The notes beneath the pieces are model-generated. The model did no database searches. It saw only the letters and a program-made list of their open reading frames with translations, and was not told where the DNA came from. A stretch of DNA of 64,000 nucleotides from Beta vulgaris subsp. vulgaris (lineage: Eukaryota > Streptophyta > Magnoliopsida > Caryophyllales > Amaranthaceae), in assembly GCF_026745355.1 (NCBI RefSeq), contig NC_079207.1, positions 34,504,502-34,568,501 on the forward strand, written 5' to 3'. The translations under genes and the position numbers were made by a program. Of the stretch, positions 1 through 10,573 are shown one piece after another. Position 1 is the first letter of the stretch. The number at the start of each line of letters is the position of its first letter.

Positions 1-1545
1 TGATAAATGGAGTAATGCATGGATACTTTCCCTCTCAAAGGGGGTTGAGACAAGGTGATCCATTTTCCCCCCTCCTCTTTGTAATATGCATGGAATATCT
101 CTCAAGAATTATGAAAAGGGTGAGTAAGAGAGAGAGGATTTCAAGTTCTGTCCTAAGTGCAATGCTATGAAGTTAACCCATTTATGCTTTGCTGATGACA
201 TCTTACTATGTTGTAAAGGTGATTCTCTTCAATACATCTCATACTTAGAGGCTTCAAACTCTTTTCTGAAACCTCGGGGCTGCAAGCTAATGTAAATAAG
301 TCAGCAATGTATTGTAGTGGAATGAAGGATGAGGATATCCAAAGAGCTCTTGATAGATCTGGTTTCACCAGGGGATACTTGCCATTCAAGTATCTAGGAG
401 TACCAATATGCTCAAAAAGAATCTCTATTGCTGAATGTGAAAATCTTACAGAAAATATGGTGGCTAGAATCAGAACATGGAGCACTAAACACATATCTTT
501 TGCAGGAAGGGTTCAAGTCATCAACTTTGTATTGATCGGCTTACACTCATACTGGGCTCATGTTTTTGTCCTACCTAAACAGGTCCTACAGGATGTTACC
601 AAGATATGTAGAGCATTTTTGTGGTCTGGAGATCATTTTAGCTTGAAGGCAAGCTATGTGAAGTGGGATGGTGTTTGTACTCCTAAAAGTGCAGGTGGTC
701 TAGGCATAAGAAACATATTCTTATGGAACATTGCTGCAGTTGGCAAGTATGTATGGGTTGTTGAGAAGTAACCTGTGGGTCAAGTGGATTCATGCTGTTT
801 ATATTCAACAACATTCATGGTGGGAATATGTGCCAAAAAGTACTAGCAGCTGGTATTGAAGGCAGGTGTGTAGTGTAAAGTACAAATTGAAGGAGTATTA
901 TACTGAGGCCCAAATTCAGCAAATGTCTCATTACTCTATCACTGAGGTTTACAATAAACTCTCTGGTGAATATGGGAAGCTCCAGTGGAGTACTACAGTC
1001 TGGGGAAGAATGGGAGTTCCCAAGCATCAATTCTGCAATTGACTAGTTATCCAAGGCAAATTACAGACTAGAGACAAACTACATAGCTGGGGGGTGAGTG
1101 ATATAGACACATGCTTGATCTGTGAATCTCAAGTGGAGAATCATAGACATCTGTTTTTCAACTGTGAGTATAGCTGGAGATGTCTTAATATAATTAAGCA
1201 ATGGTGTGGCATTAATACTAGCAGTCAAGACATTCAGCAGCTGTTTCATTGCCTGGTTAGCAGAAGGAGAGGCACAAAGCTCAGAAGAATGGTGCAAGCT
1301 GCTGCACTAGAAGCTGTTATTTACTGCATTTGGTAGGCTAGAAATCAAGCTTTTTGGGAGGGGAAAGTTAATTGTATAGATTACACTGTAAAGAGAATAC
1401 AAGGAGATGTGAAATATAGATGTCTGAGTGTCATTCCTAAGAAGATTAGTCATAGTGACGAAAGCTGGCTGGAAGCTTTGTAAAGTAGTTTGGTAGTCCT
1501 TAGTGTAGCTAGTCTACTCAAGGAAAATTAGGATATAAATGATTT
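1..1545 (+). pseudogene. LINE (L1-type) ORF2 remnant: 3' half of reverse transcriptase and zf-RVT tail
   Basis: Enters from the left edge inside the reverse transcriptase. [20 protein letters not shown] is readable near position 45-100 and the catalytic FADD near 190, followed after a frameshift (around 275) by the post-palm segment at 307-771 ([24 protein letters not shown]). A zf-RVT zinc-knuckle region follows at 1094-1336, with CLICES, HRHLFFNC and a TAG just after CIW. Several stops and frameshifts make it non-functional. The 3' end is placed loosely after the T-rich stretch near 1540 because no clean poly(A) or target duplication was found. Its zf-RVT region resembles that of the minus-strand LINE at 52-56 kb. 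Confidence 0.85.
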
Positions 1546-1683
1546 TTTTTTTTTGATAATCTCAACTCACACTTAACTATCAAAATAAAAAAAGCTTCAT
1601 CTGAACCCTACTGACTTAGATTTGAGCAACGGTGAAAAGTTAGTTTGAAGTGCATAACATCAAGCTCATAAAATTTATACAGA

Positions 1684-1870
1684 GTACTTAAGCCTAAAGG
1701 CAAAAGTAAGATGGTTGACTGAAGGTGATGAGAATACTAGGATTTTTCACCAAAGCATCAAATTGAGAAGAATGCAAAATATAATTAACACAATAAATGA
1801 AGGTGATGACACCTGGGTGCATACTTCAGGAGAAGTGGTAGATGCCTTCATTGTCATGTGGAAGCAATGG
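1684..1870 (+). pseudogene. Short LINE ORF2 fragment (linker before RT domain)
   Basis: One frame reads VRWLTEGDENTRIFHQSIK and continues about 40 residues (RRMQNIINTINEGDD, then EVVDAFI). This is the conserved segment between endonuclease and reverse transcriptase in plant L1 ORF2 proteins; the equivalent in the LINE at 11.6 kb reads RLTKGDSNTKFFF. Nothing recognisable of the LINE continues on either side, so it is a dead scrap, either a separate insertion or a rearranged piece of the neighbouring remnant. Confidence 0.7.
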
Positions 1871-2416
1871 CAACATTATGTATTATATCATGCACGGTTT
1901 CGTGCTTATTCATGAAGAGGTAAGGGTGTGATGGCATGCTCAGGTTCATATTTTATGATATGATGGTAGGCTGAACGGTTTATTCTTAATGAATCCACAT
2001 CTCTTTACTGGTGTAATTCAGTGATACGACTTAATGGATTCGACGAACTTTGTGAAGATGGATAGAGATTATCTATGTTGTATCTATACTAAATAGTACA
2101 ATGATTGTACTTGTTTGAGGTCCTGAAACGGGATTGTCATGAGATGTGACTTATAGATACATTGTTTCTTCAAATGTGCATGTTTTTGAGATCCCGTGAT
2201 CAAAACTTGTGAGGTTGGACAATGATTGTCCTTAATGTGCCTATATTAAGTCATGTAGAGATTGCATTTGATTGAGATCATGAAATTGGATTTATAGACA
2301 CACCATAGAGAATAATGAGATGTTGTATGTGAGGTTGAACTCAATTGTAATGGCCCTGCTATACGGCAGGACTTCAGGACGAGTGATTCAATTAATTAGC
2401 ATAACAATTATGTTTA
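1871..2416. other. Unassigned AT-rich intergenic stretch
   Basis: No convincing coding sequence, RNA gene or element end was seen. There are a few short inverted motifs (for example around 2358-2376, CTGCTATACGGCAGGAC), too weak to name. Confidence 0.4.
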
Positions 2417-2425
2417 TTATTGTTA

Positions 2426-3468
2426 GGAAAAATTGGTGAATAACCACCTGTCAGATACCCCTATTTCAAAATAACCACCCCAATTTCATTTGCATTTAAA
2501 TAACCACCTCTACTTAGCTTCAAGTTTTTAAATACCCACCTTTTAACGGAAAAAGGTGACTCCGTTAACAGTGGGGCCTGTTGACACGTTTTTTTATTAA
2601 ATTTCCCGCCAATTTTCCTCGACTTTGACCTATTTATATATCTGTAACATTGACAAACCTAATCTAAACAAATTTGGCAAAGATTTACTTCAATTCCACT
2701 GTGATTCCTCTTGAAGCTCAAAATTCAGGTATGTTCTTTGCAATTTCTAGGGTTTTAATGTATATATCTAGGGGAAATTAGGGTTTTTTTCTTGTATTCT
2801 TATGAATTCTAAAAATTCTACCTTTAATAATCTTCTTCACAAAATCCCCACCAACTTGAAGCCTAATTTGATATTTCGACATTCTAGCAAGGGTAAAACT
2901 GAAATTAGGATTCTACCAATTTCATAAGGCAATCAACAGCAATTAAAAATCAATCAAAAACGAAAAAGCAATTGCTTAACCAAGCTTCTAATTACTTAAT
3001 TGAATACTTTATACATAGAGTAGTATAGTATAAAGGTTAAAGTTTCAGTTTTTTACCTTGTTTAGGGCATATAATCAACTTCACTGATGACACAATGCAG
3101 TAACACCAGCGTCACTCACACGTTCTTCTCATTGTAAAAAACTGAGTTACAGTTTAGAGTAGAAAAATTTGAAAATGAAGAATTTCAAATGGGGAGGGGA
3201 AGGTGAAATAATAATTGAAGTTTGAAGAAGAAAGAAGAGAGAGGAAAGAGAGAATAGGAAGAAAAGTGAGAAACGCGTGGTCTGTTGGAGGGAAATTAGG
3301 TCAGTAAAAAAAAATGGGCCCCACTGTTAACGGAGTCACCTTTTTCCGTTAAGAGGTGGGTATTTAAAAACGTGAAGCTAAGTAGAGGTGGTTATTTAAA
3401 TGCAAATAAAATTGGGGTGGTTATTTTGAAACAGGGGTATCTGACAGGTGGTTATTCACAATTTTTCC
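2426..3468. mobile_element. Non-autonomous Mutator-like element, copy A (9-bp TSD)
   Basis: Long terminal inverted repeats start GGAAAAATTG and extend about 150 bp on each side, covering the shared motifs ATAACCACC, AAATACCCACC and the stretch around ACTCCGTTAACAGTGGG. It is flanked by a perfect 9-bp direct repeat, TTATTGTTA (2417-2425 and 3469-3477), the usual Mutator duplication length. The interior has no transposase. It holds a promoter- or leader-like stretch around 2620-2760 ending in a possible splice donor (TTCAGGTATG), so captured host sequence is possible but not shown. The same ten terminal bases occur in the element at 4559. Confidence 0.88.
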
Positions 3469-3477
3469 TTATTGTTA

Positions 3478-4549
3478 AGTATCTAATAGAGCATGTTAGA
3501 AAATATAACAACTAAAATATTATATTATTTTGTGGTATGTCATATGAATATGTGTAGCTTGTGTTATGAGATTTGTGTAATGTTTTATGGTGGAACGAGA
3601 TATCTATATATTGTTAATAAAGCTCCTTTTTGTGAGTAAGTCATTAAGTTGGGTTATTAAGAAATTATATATTTTTCTCTCTAATGCATTAGGAAAGATC
3701 TATATAAATATATTACAAGGCGTGCATAAACAAGAAACTGTACTACATGGCGCTCTCCCTAGGGAGTTTTAGTTTATGTTATCCATGTACAACAAAAAAT
3801 TTTAGAATTGTGTAGTATAGGTTTGATCCCAAGACCTCAAGTACATATACTAAAGTCTTAACCACTAGATTAAGTTGTATTTAGTGTTATTATCATAAAG
3901 TATTATATTAATAAATGAAATTTTTTCTTACCAGAGGCATATCCCAGACCTAATAACTAGTTAGAAAGTATAATGTGAATAATAAAGTATAACTCATATG
4001 ATTAATGACTTAATTAGGGAGCATAAAGATATGTGTAAAATATTTTTCCTATATAACAATTTCGATTAAATACGAGTAGTTCACATTGTTTGGTCTGCGT
4101 ATTTGTGTGCGATAATAAGTACATGATTAAGCAGCCAATGAAAGTTGTGTAACATAGTACTATATACCCTCATATGTTAGTTATGTGTGATTTACATATA
4201 AAAGAATATATGATAAATTATTAGAATTAAGAGTGGTTAATTGTTAAAAGGGAAGATTATATACTTGTATGAAGATTATTATTAGAGGAACCTTTGAAGA
4301 GCATAAGGACTTAAATTTTAAGTAAGAGAACCTTAACTCATTTAAGGAAGGTGGTAGACCATGTAGGGGCTCTAAGCCACTAGTAAGAAGGAAAATTGCA
4401 TAATTAATATTAAATTAAAACACAAAGAGAAGATCTGAATCTTTGTTGATTGACCATTTGAGATGAAATGACCAAACACGCTCATTAGAGGGGTAAAAGC
4501 CACGAGATAAAGCCACTCTAACCTTCCTCATATTCACCATTACTTATTA
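3478..4549. other. Unassigned AT-rich intergenic stretch
   Basis: Very AT-rich with no supported gene. A motif resembling a tRNA B box (GGTTTGATCCC near 3812) occurs without a matching A box, so no SINE is called. Confidence 0.4.
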
Positions 4550-4558
4550 TAATTTGTA

Positions 4559-5548
4559 GGAAAAATTGATTCTAATAATCCAACCTTTGGGTTGTTCGCT
4601 CAAAATAATCCAACCTTTTGATTATTATTTAATAATCTAACCTTTTAGGACAATTCGCAAACAATGCACCGTGACCTGTTGAAACAGGTAGGTGACCATT
4701 AGAATAGGTTAATTGCACACGTGTCTTGCCCTGATTTGTTGTGATCTAATTAATTAATGTTAATCTTAATTAAAATAACCAAACAACACCCCACCCCCAC
4801 CACCACCACTACCACTCCCAACAATATCCATTTCACCCCACCACCACCACTGTCAACAACCCCCCACCACCACCACACAACCGCAGTACCAACCACCATT
4901 GCCCACCGCAGTACCAACCACCACTACCAACTGCATTTCACCCACACCACCACCACTGCCAACAACCCCCATATCACCCCACCCCAAACAACACCACCAC
5001 CACCATCAGTAAGAAGAAGAGAGAGAGATTCGAAGGGGGGGAGGCGTTGCTGCGGTATTCGAAGAAAGGATGCGGGGGAGCGGGAGGGGGAGTGGGAGGG
5101 GAAGGGGGATTCGAAGTGGGATGCGGGGGAGCTAGAGGGGGAGGGGGATTTGAAGAGGGATACGGCGGAGGGGGAGGCGCTGCTATGGGGGAGGGGCTGG
5201 TGGGGGTGCTCAAAGTGGGGGTAGGGGAGGGCAGGGGAGAGGGCGGGGTGCTCACAGTGGGGGTTGGGGATGGGAGGGGGTGAGGGAGGGTAGGGGAGGG
5301 GTGATCCTGGTGAAGTGATGAGTAAAGGACTAAAGGGTGGTAAGGGGGAGGAAGAGAGATAGGGAGGGAGGGGTTAGAGAAGAAAAAAAAAATGGAAAAA
5401 AAAAAATTTACAACTTCAACAGGTTACCGGTTTCATGGATTATTATGAGCAGATACAACTAAAAGGTTGGATTATTAAATAATAATCAAAAGGTTGGATT
5501 ATTTTGAGCAAACGCCCCAAAGGTTGGATTATTAGAATCAATTTTTCC
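4559..5548. mobile_element. Non-autonomous Mutator-like element, copy B, with purine-rich G-block
   Basis: Termini GGAAAAATTG/CAATTTTTCC open TIRs of roughly 80-90 bp that share AATAATCCAACCTTT and ATTATTATTTAATAAT. The flanks are AATTTGTA (4551-4558) and AAATTTGTA (5549-5557), an 8-bp match, or 9 bp with one mismatch. Inside are a C-rich CCACCA stretch (4785-5005) and a strongly G-rich strand (about 5035-5300). Long frames through them encode only Pro/His/Thr- or Gly-rich low complexity and are not genes. The shared ten terminal bases link it to the element at 2426, although the rest of the TIRs differ. Confidence 0.82.
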
Positions 5549-7010
5549 AAATTTGTATCCTAAATCTCTCCTAAAACCCACTGTCCTTAACTAAACCACT
5601 TCTTCCTTCCCCTATCGTCATTCCAGTGGGCAGACAAGAGCTCATCTCATCTTCTTTTCTTATATGTCCTTTTGAAATCTCTTGCATGCAAGTTTTTAAT
5701 ATTTTTCTACAAATCCAAGTACATAATGGGCAAGATTTATTTTGAGATTAAAATATAAGGAAGTAGAAGAAATAGAGTTATCTTCCTCAAAAAGGAAAAT
5801 AATAAGTCTCGTCAAATTTTTGGGTAAATTAACATCAATTCATCATCCCATTCTCCTCAAGACATCCTCTTCTTGGTTTCAACTTTCAAGTGTCAATACA
5901 TCAAAAAAATCCCTCCCAAAACCCTCTAGTGGCGCACGTTTAGGAGTGAAAGCTATCGTGCACCCCTTGGTGCTATGGGGCAGAAGAAGAAGACGGCAGC
6001 TCTGGTGGATGGTTCGCTAGATCCTGGGTCATCTACAGGACCCATATCTGAGATAAGAGGAGAGATTCGCGAAGGATCACAAGAGCAGGGCAATGCAACA
6101 GTAACTAAGGAGAACCCTATACAATCACCATTGATTGTTGCTTTTGCACATGTTGAAGAAGCTCAAAAACGATGGCAAGGATTCACGGGTCAGAATAGAA
6201 TGTCTGATAAAGGTATGACGTTAAGTTTTATCGCTCCTACCATTGTTGATGGATCCATGACAGCTAAACTAGATAAAAATGAAGTTGAGAAAATGAATGA
6301 AAAGTGGGAGAATGCAATTATAATGTATGTTATGGGTCAAAATCCGACTATTACTGTTATGAATCCTTATATTAAAGCTCAATGGGGCATTTCTAATTCC
6401 CCTTCTTTGTTCAAGCATGATGAAGGATATTTTGTGGTTCGAATAGGCAATAGAGAAGACAGGGACTCAGTTCTCCATTCAGGACCTCACTTATTCTATG
6501 GAAAACCTACGATAGTTAAACAGTGGACATTTAATTTTGATTTTCATAAGGAAATTCTTAAGTTGGTTCATATTTGGGTCAAACTCCCAAATCTTCCCCT
6601 TAACTGCTGGAGTGATAACTCATTAAGTCGAATTGGGAGTGTCTTGGGTGTCTCATTTATGCTGATGAATGCACCACCAAGGTGTTAAGGGTATCCTATG
6701 CTAGAATACTTGTGGAAATAGATGTGACAAAAGCTATAGCTAATGAAATAATGGTAGAGGATCCAAGTGGAAGAAAATTCTCATAAAAGGTGATCTATGA
6801 CTGGCTTCCTGCATTTTGTAAACGCTGCCAGATGATAGGGCATAATTGTGAGTTGAAAAGGAAGATTGAAAGTAAGCCTGCTCAAAAATGGGTGCCTAAA
6901 GCTGCAAGTCAACCTATTCATGGAGAATCAAGTACTGACCCTATCCTTTTGGCCCCTGTTCCTAAGGATGCAGAACAAGTTGTTAACAAGCACAACAAGA
7001 ATCCACCTTT

Positions 7011-7215
7011 TTAGCGTCTGAATTTAGCGTCCGACAGTTTAAGTGGACGGTAAATGCAAAATTAGCGTCTGATATATGACAGACGCAGATTAACGTCTTC
7101 TTTCTTGGTTTTTAGCGTCCGTTCTTGTAAACAGACCCTAATTAGCGTCCGTACAAAAACGGACACTAATTAGCGTCCGTTAAGTAAATTAGCGTCCGTT
7201 TGGCAGACGCTAATT
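7011..7215. repeat. Left subterminal repeat array of the CACTA element (TTAGCGTCYG)
   Basis: Some eight or more copies of TTAGCGTCTG/TTAGCGTCCG and their complements (CAGACGCTAA, GGACGCTAA) lie in about 200 bp just inside the left end. In En/Spm-type elements such subterminal repeats bind the TNPA-like protein; that role here is inferred from the family. Confidence 0.8.
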
Positions 7216-10114
7216 TATCCATCTTACCAAAATCAATCGACCAAACCATCTGTTCATACCTCCATACCCCTATTAATAAGAAATAAAATCCTCTCTCACT
7301 CAATTCTCTCACCTCAATTCTTTCCTCTGTCTAACTCTTCATCTCCCTCAAACTATTCATTTTCCTCAGAAAAATTATGGTTTTCGTTATTTCTCTCGTT
7401 TAGATCTGGCATTTTTGTTCAGTTGTTGTGGTTAGGGTTTTGTTCCGTTGGTTGCATCATCGCCGCTTCTGTCTCTGAGCATCATCGTTGTCTTCAAGCA
7501 TCACCGCCGCTTCTTTATCAAGTTTATTTTATTTTCTTTTTAATTGTCATTTGAATTTTCATTTTTGGATTTTCAGTTTTTCAATTCTCAGTTTTTGGAT
7601 TTCCGTTTTTCAATTTTCAATTTTTTAATTTTCGCTTTTTAAATTTTTGGTTTCTTAATTTTCGTTTTCTGGATTTTCATTTTTGGTTTTAAATAAAGAG
7701 ATTGGATCTGTTGTTTTGGTTTGGGTGGGTCAGTTCGTGGGGTTGTTCTGGGAGGGTGGTGCTTTCCGGCTCGTGTGGGGGTTCGGATGGGTGGGGCTTT
7801 GGGCTCGTGGGTGGTTTGGGTATTTGGGGTTAGGGTTTCGCATTTTGGGTTGGGTTTGGGGGTTTTCGAGCGTGGTGGGTCTGGGGTCTTGGGTTAGGGT
7901 TTCAGATGGGTTTTTGGGTGGGTTGGGGTCAATGCTTCATGGTCTTGTTGTTTTTTCCTGCCATTATCGTATCACCATTGATAGAAGCTCAAAAATTTAC
8001 AGCATTCATCACTGGTTCTTAGATTCAATGGTGACTTTCAATCTTTGGTTAAGTTTTGGACATGCATTTGGTATTTACCTTCATTCTTAATTTCTTATTT
8101 ACTTTCGAGTTTTCTATAGATTTTATCATGTGTTCTTGTGTATGAGACCATGATTAGAAATGACAGATTTTATGTGGGTTTTAATTTTTTTTTTTTCGAA
8201 TTTTTGCAATGTCTACAAGTTCTACTCAGTGGAAAGTAAGTTGGATTTGAATGTGTATTGCAATAATTGGTTATTTTTGTCCTAACTCTTCGTGGGTCAC
8301 ATAAATAATGTGCACTTGTTGTAAATATGGATGAACATTCAAGTTGTTGGGTGGTAATTGGTATTGCATTAGTGTGGCAATCCTTGATAATAGCCAACAT
8401 ACACAGACTTGCTCATTGTGTAAGATTTGGAGCTCTTACGGTTGATGTGATTGAAAAGTTGAAATATAAATGCGGTGATGGGTAATATTGCATATATTTT
8501 GTCCAACTGCACCTGTTAATTTTGAGTTGGATGAATTTTTTTACTAGAAGAGTATATTAGACTTACTTTGGAGGCATTGATGACTAATAGTTGTATGAAG
8601 GGGTGGGGGTGTTTGGAGGCACTAGGTCATGTATGGTGTATACCTTTGCTGTTAGATTCTATACAAAATGAGTGCATTGTTGTGCTGTAAGGATTCAAAA
8701 AATTTACAGATAAAAGTGTCAATGAAGTTTCAGAAAACAATGATAGTTACTAATTAGGAAAAAGGCAGAGGATCCTTTTTCCTTCTAATGAAAAGCTATA
8801 TTAGCTTTTGCCTCCTTGAACTGGGTCAGAATCTAAGCCTCAGATTTAAAGAACTGGACCAACCTTGAAGAAAAATTTGTTAGTGGGTGTTTTACATTAT
8901 ACAACCTATAATTGTTGATTTGATATCACTAATATAAGAAAGATAAAGAAAGGCAGTCGTCGCGTGCTAATACAATAGTCATATAGAAGTACAGTACATG
9001 AGTCTGGTCTAAAGAATTGTGTAGAGGTTAAGAACATGAAATGCAATGATGGAAAATAATGCACAATGTTTTGGCTCCTGTTTCCTGCAATTCCTAGGAT
9101 GTGAACATAGTAACATGAGCTCAAGTATGATAATTGAAGGTATACCAGGCTGCTTTGAAGTATGCTTAGCATGTAGAAGATATTGTATTAAGCACAACGT
9201 TTTGTTTATATTGTGGATTGTGGATCTAGTTTTGATGATGAATGAGGTAATTGGATCTGTAATTTTGGTGGGTTTTTGTTAGTATGATGATCTAAGTGTT
9301 TCCTCGAGGAAATAATGTGGAGAGAGGAAATGATGTAGAAGTATCAGATTTGCATGTAACTGTGTAAAGATTTCAGGGGATAGCTGTTTGTGTGTATGAA
9401 GTTTTTTCTTTGTTCAATTTACAATGTGATATGAAATGTTTCATTGCTCTTTCAGTATTAAAAGGAATGCATAAACACAATCACACCTCTGTCTTAAATT
9501 TTGGCTGGGTGATGGGTTCGGGTGGGTGATGGGGGCTGGGTCGTTGGTTGTGTTAGGGTTTGGGTGGGCTGGGTGGTGGGTTGGGCTGGCTCGGGTGGGG
9601 GTTGGGGCAAAATAGGTTCCAGATTTATTTAGTTATTCATTTAATTCTTGTTAATAATTGTTATTTTCTGGTTAATTTCTTTATTTTTGTTGATTTGCAG
9701 GGTTATCAGATTTGCGTTTGAGTTCCAAATTTTTGTTGTGGAGTTTAAAGTGTACATGTAATTATATGAGATTTGTATTAGATTTTGTTCTAAGTATACT
9801 AGAATTTAGTTCTAGATTTATTTTTTTAATTGTATCTACATTTATTATCAATAATAATTGAATTGATTAATTTGTTTGCCTTAATAAAAGAAGTATGGTA
9901 TTTGCATCATTTCATATCTTATTACATTTAATATCAATAAATTAAAAGCAAAAAGCTATTACATTTAATACTAGTTAACCAAAAGCAAAAAAAAAAAAAA
10001 AAAGTGCAATAATGTAATGACTTGGTTCGCTAACTAGTTAACCAAAAGCAAAAAAAGAAGTGCAATAATGTTAACCAACAGCAGACACTAATTAGCAACT
10101 GCCAAGGCAAATTA

Positions 10115-10290
10115 GCGACTGCTTTTGGCGGTCGCTCATTAGCGTCTGCCAAGGCGGTCGCTAATTAGTGACTGCTGTTGACGGTTGCTAGTTTCGAAAT
10201 ATCATAAGCTAAATATTTAGCGTCTGCTAGGCGGACGCTATTTGGAGAACTAGCGATTCCGCGTTTTTAGCGTCTGATTTTGGCGGACGG
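10115..10290. repeat. Right subterminal repeat array of the CACTA element
   Basis: Degenerate copies of the left-end motif (TTAGCGTCTGC, GGCGGACGC, TTAGCGACTGC and complements) alternate in orientation close to the right terminus. The copies are more diverged than on the left. Confidence 0.78.
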
Positions 10291-10573
10291 AAAGGAGTGA
10301 CATTCTTGTTGTGATGACATCTGAAGATGGTGCTCCTATCAAGGAAGTAGATCTAAGCATTGCTAGTGATCCTCCCTTGGTAGTATAGCCTATCTTAGAT
10401 GTCACTCCAGTTAACACACCTACTCAAGCTGAGGAATTAGAAGAATCTTGGAAAGTGGTCACTAGAAAATCTAAAGGGAAGCAGGTGGCTTTTCAGAGTG
10501 CTAGAATGGTTACATATGGGCGCAATAACTCAGGAAGACCTGGGGGTGCTAGGGGACGAAACACCTATTTATC

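Larger units (their letters stand above)
6991..10313. mobile_element. CACTA-type non-autonomous DNA transposon inside LINE ORF1
   Basis: The ends are CACAACAAGAAT and, inverted, ATTCTTGTTGTG, a variant of the usual CACTA terminus. Flanking triplets are AAG (6988-6990) and ATG (10314-10316), a 3-bp duplication with one mismatch. Subterminal arrays of TTAGCGTCYG-like repeats fill both ends, as in En/Spm elements. No TNP1- or TNP2-like protein is encoded. The interior (7250-10080) has a pyrimidine-rich leader-like stretch, G/T-rich tracts around 7690-7930 and 9500-9610, and AT-rich filler. Removing the element with one flanking triplet rejoins the LINE frame. Confidence 0.85.

Noticed and set aside
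3800..3880. SINE-like B box (GGTTTGATCCC)
   Set aside because: No A box at the right spacing and no poly(A) end or duplication.
4757..5283. Pro/His-rich and Gly-rich ORFs
   Set aside because: Low-complexity translation of the C- and G-blocks inside a MULE; competing frames are equally open on both strands.
7690..7930. Telomere-like GGGTTTGGG / GGGTTAGGG tracts
   Set aside because: Short, irregular and interrupted G/T-rich sequence inside the CACTA element, not TTTAGGG arrays.
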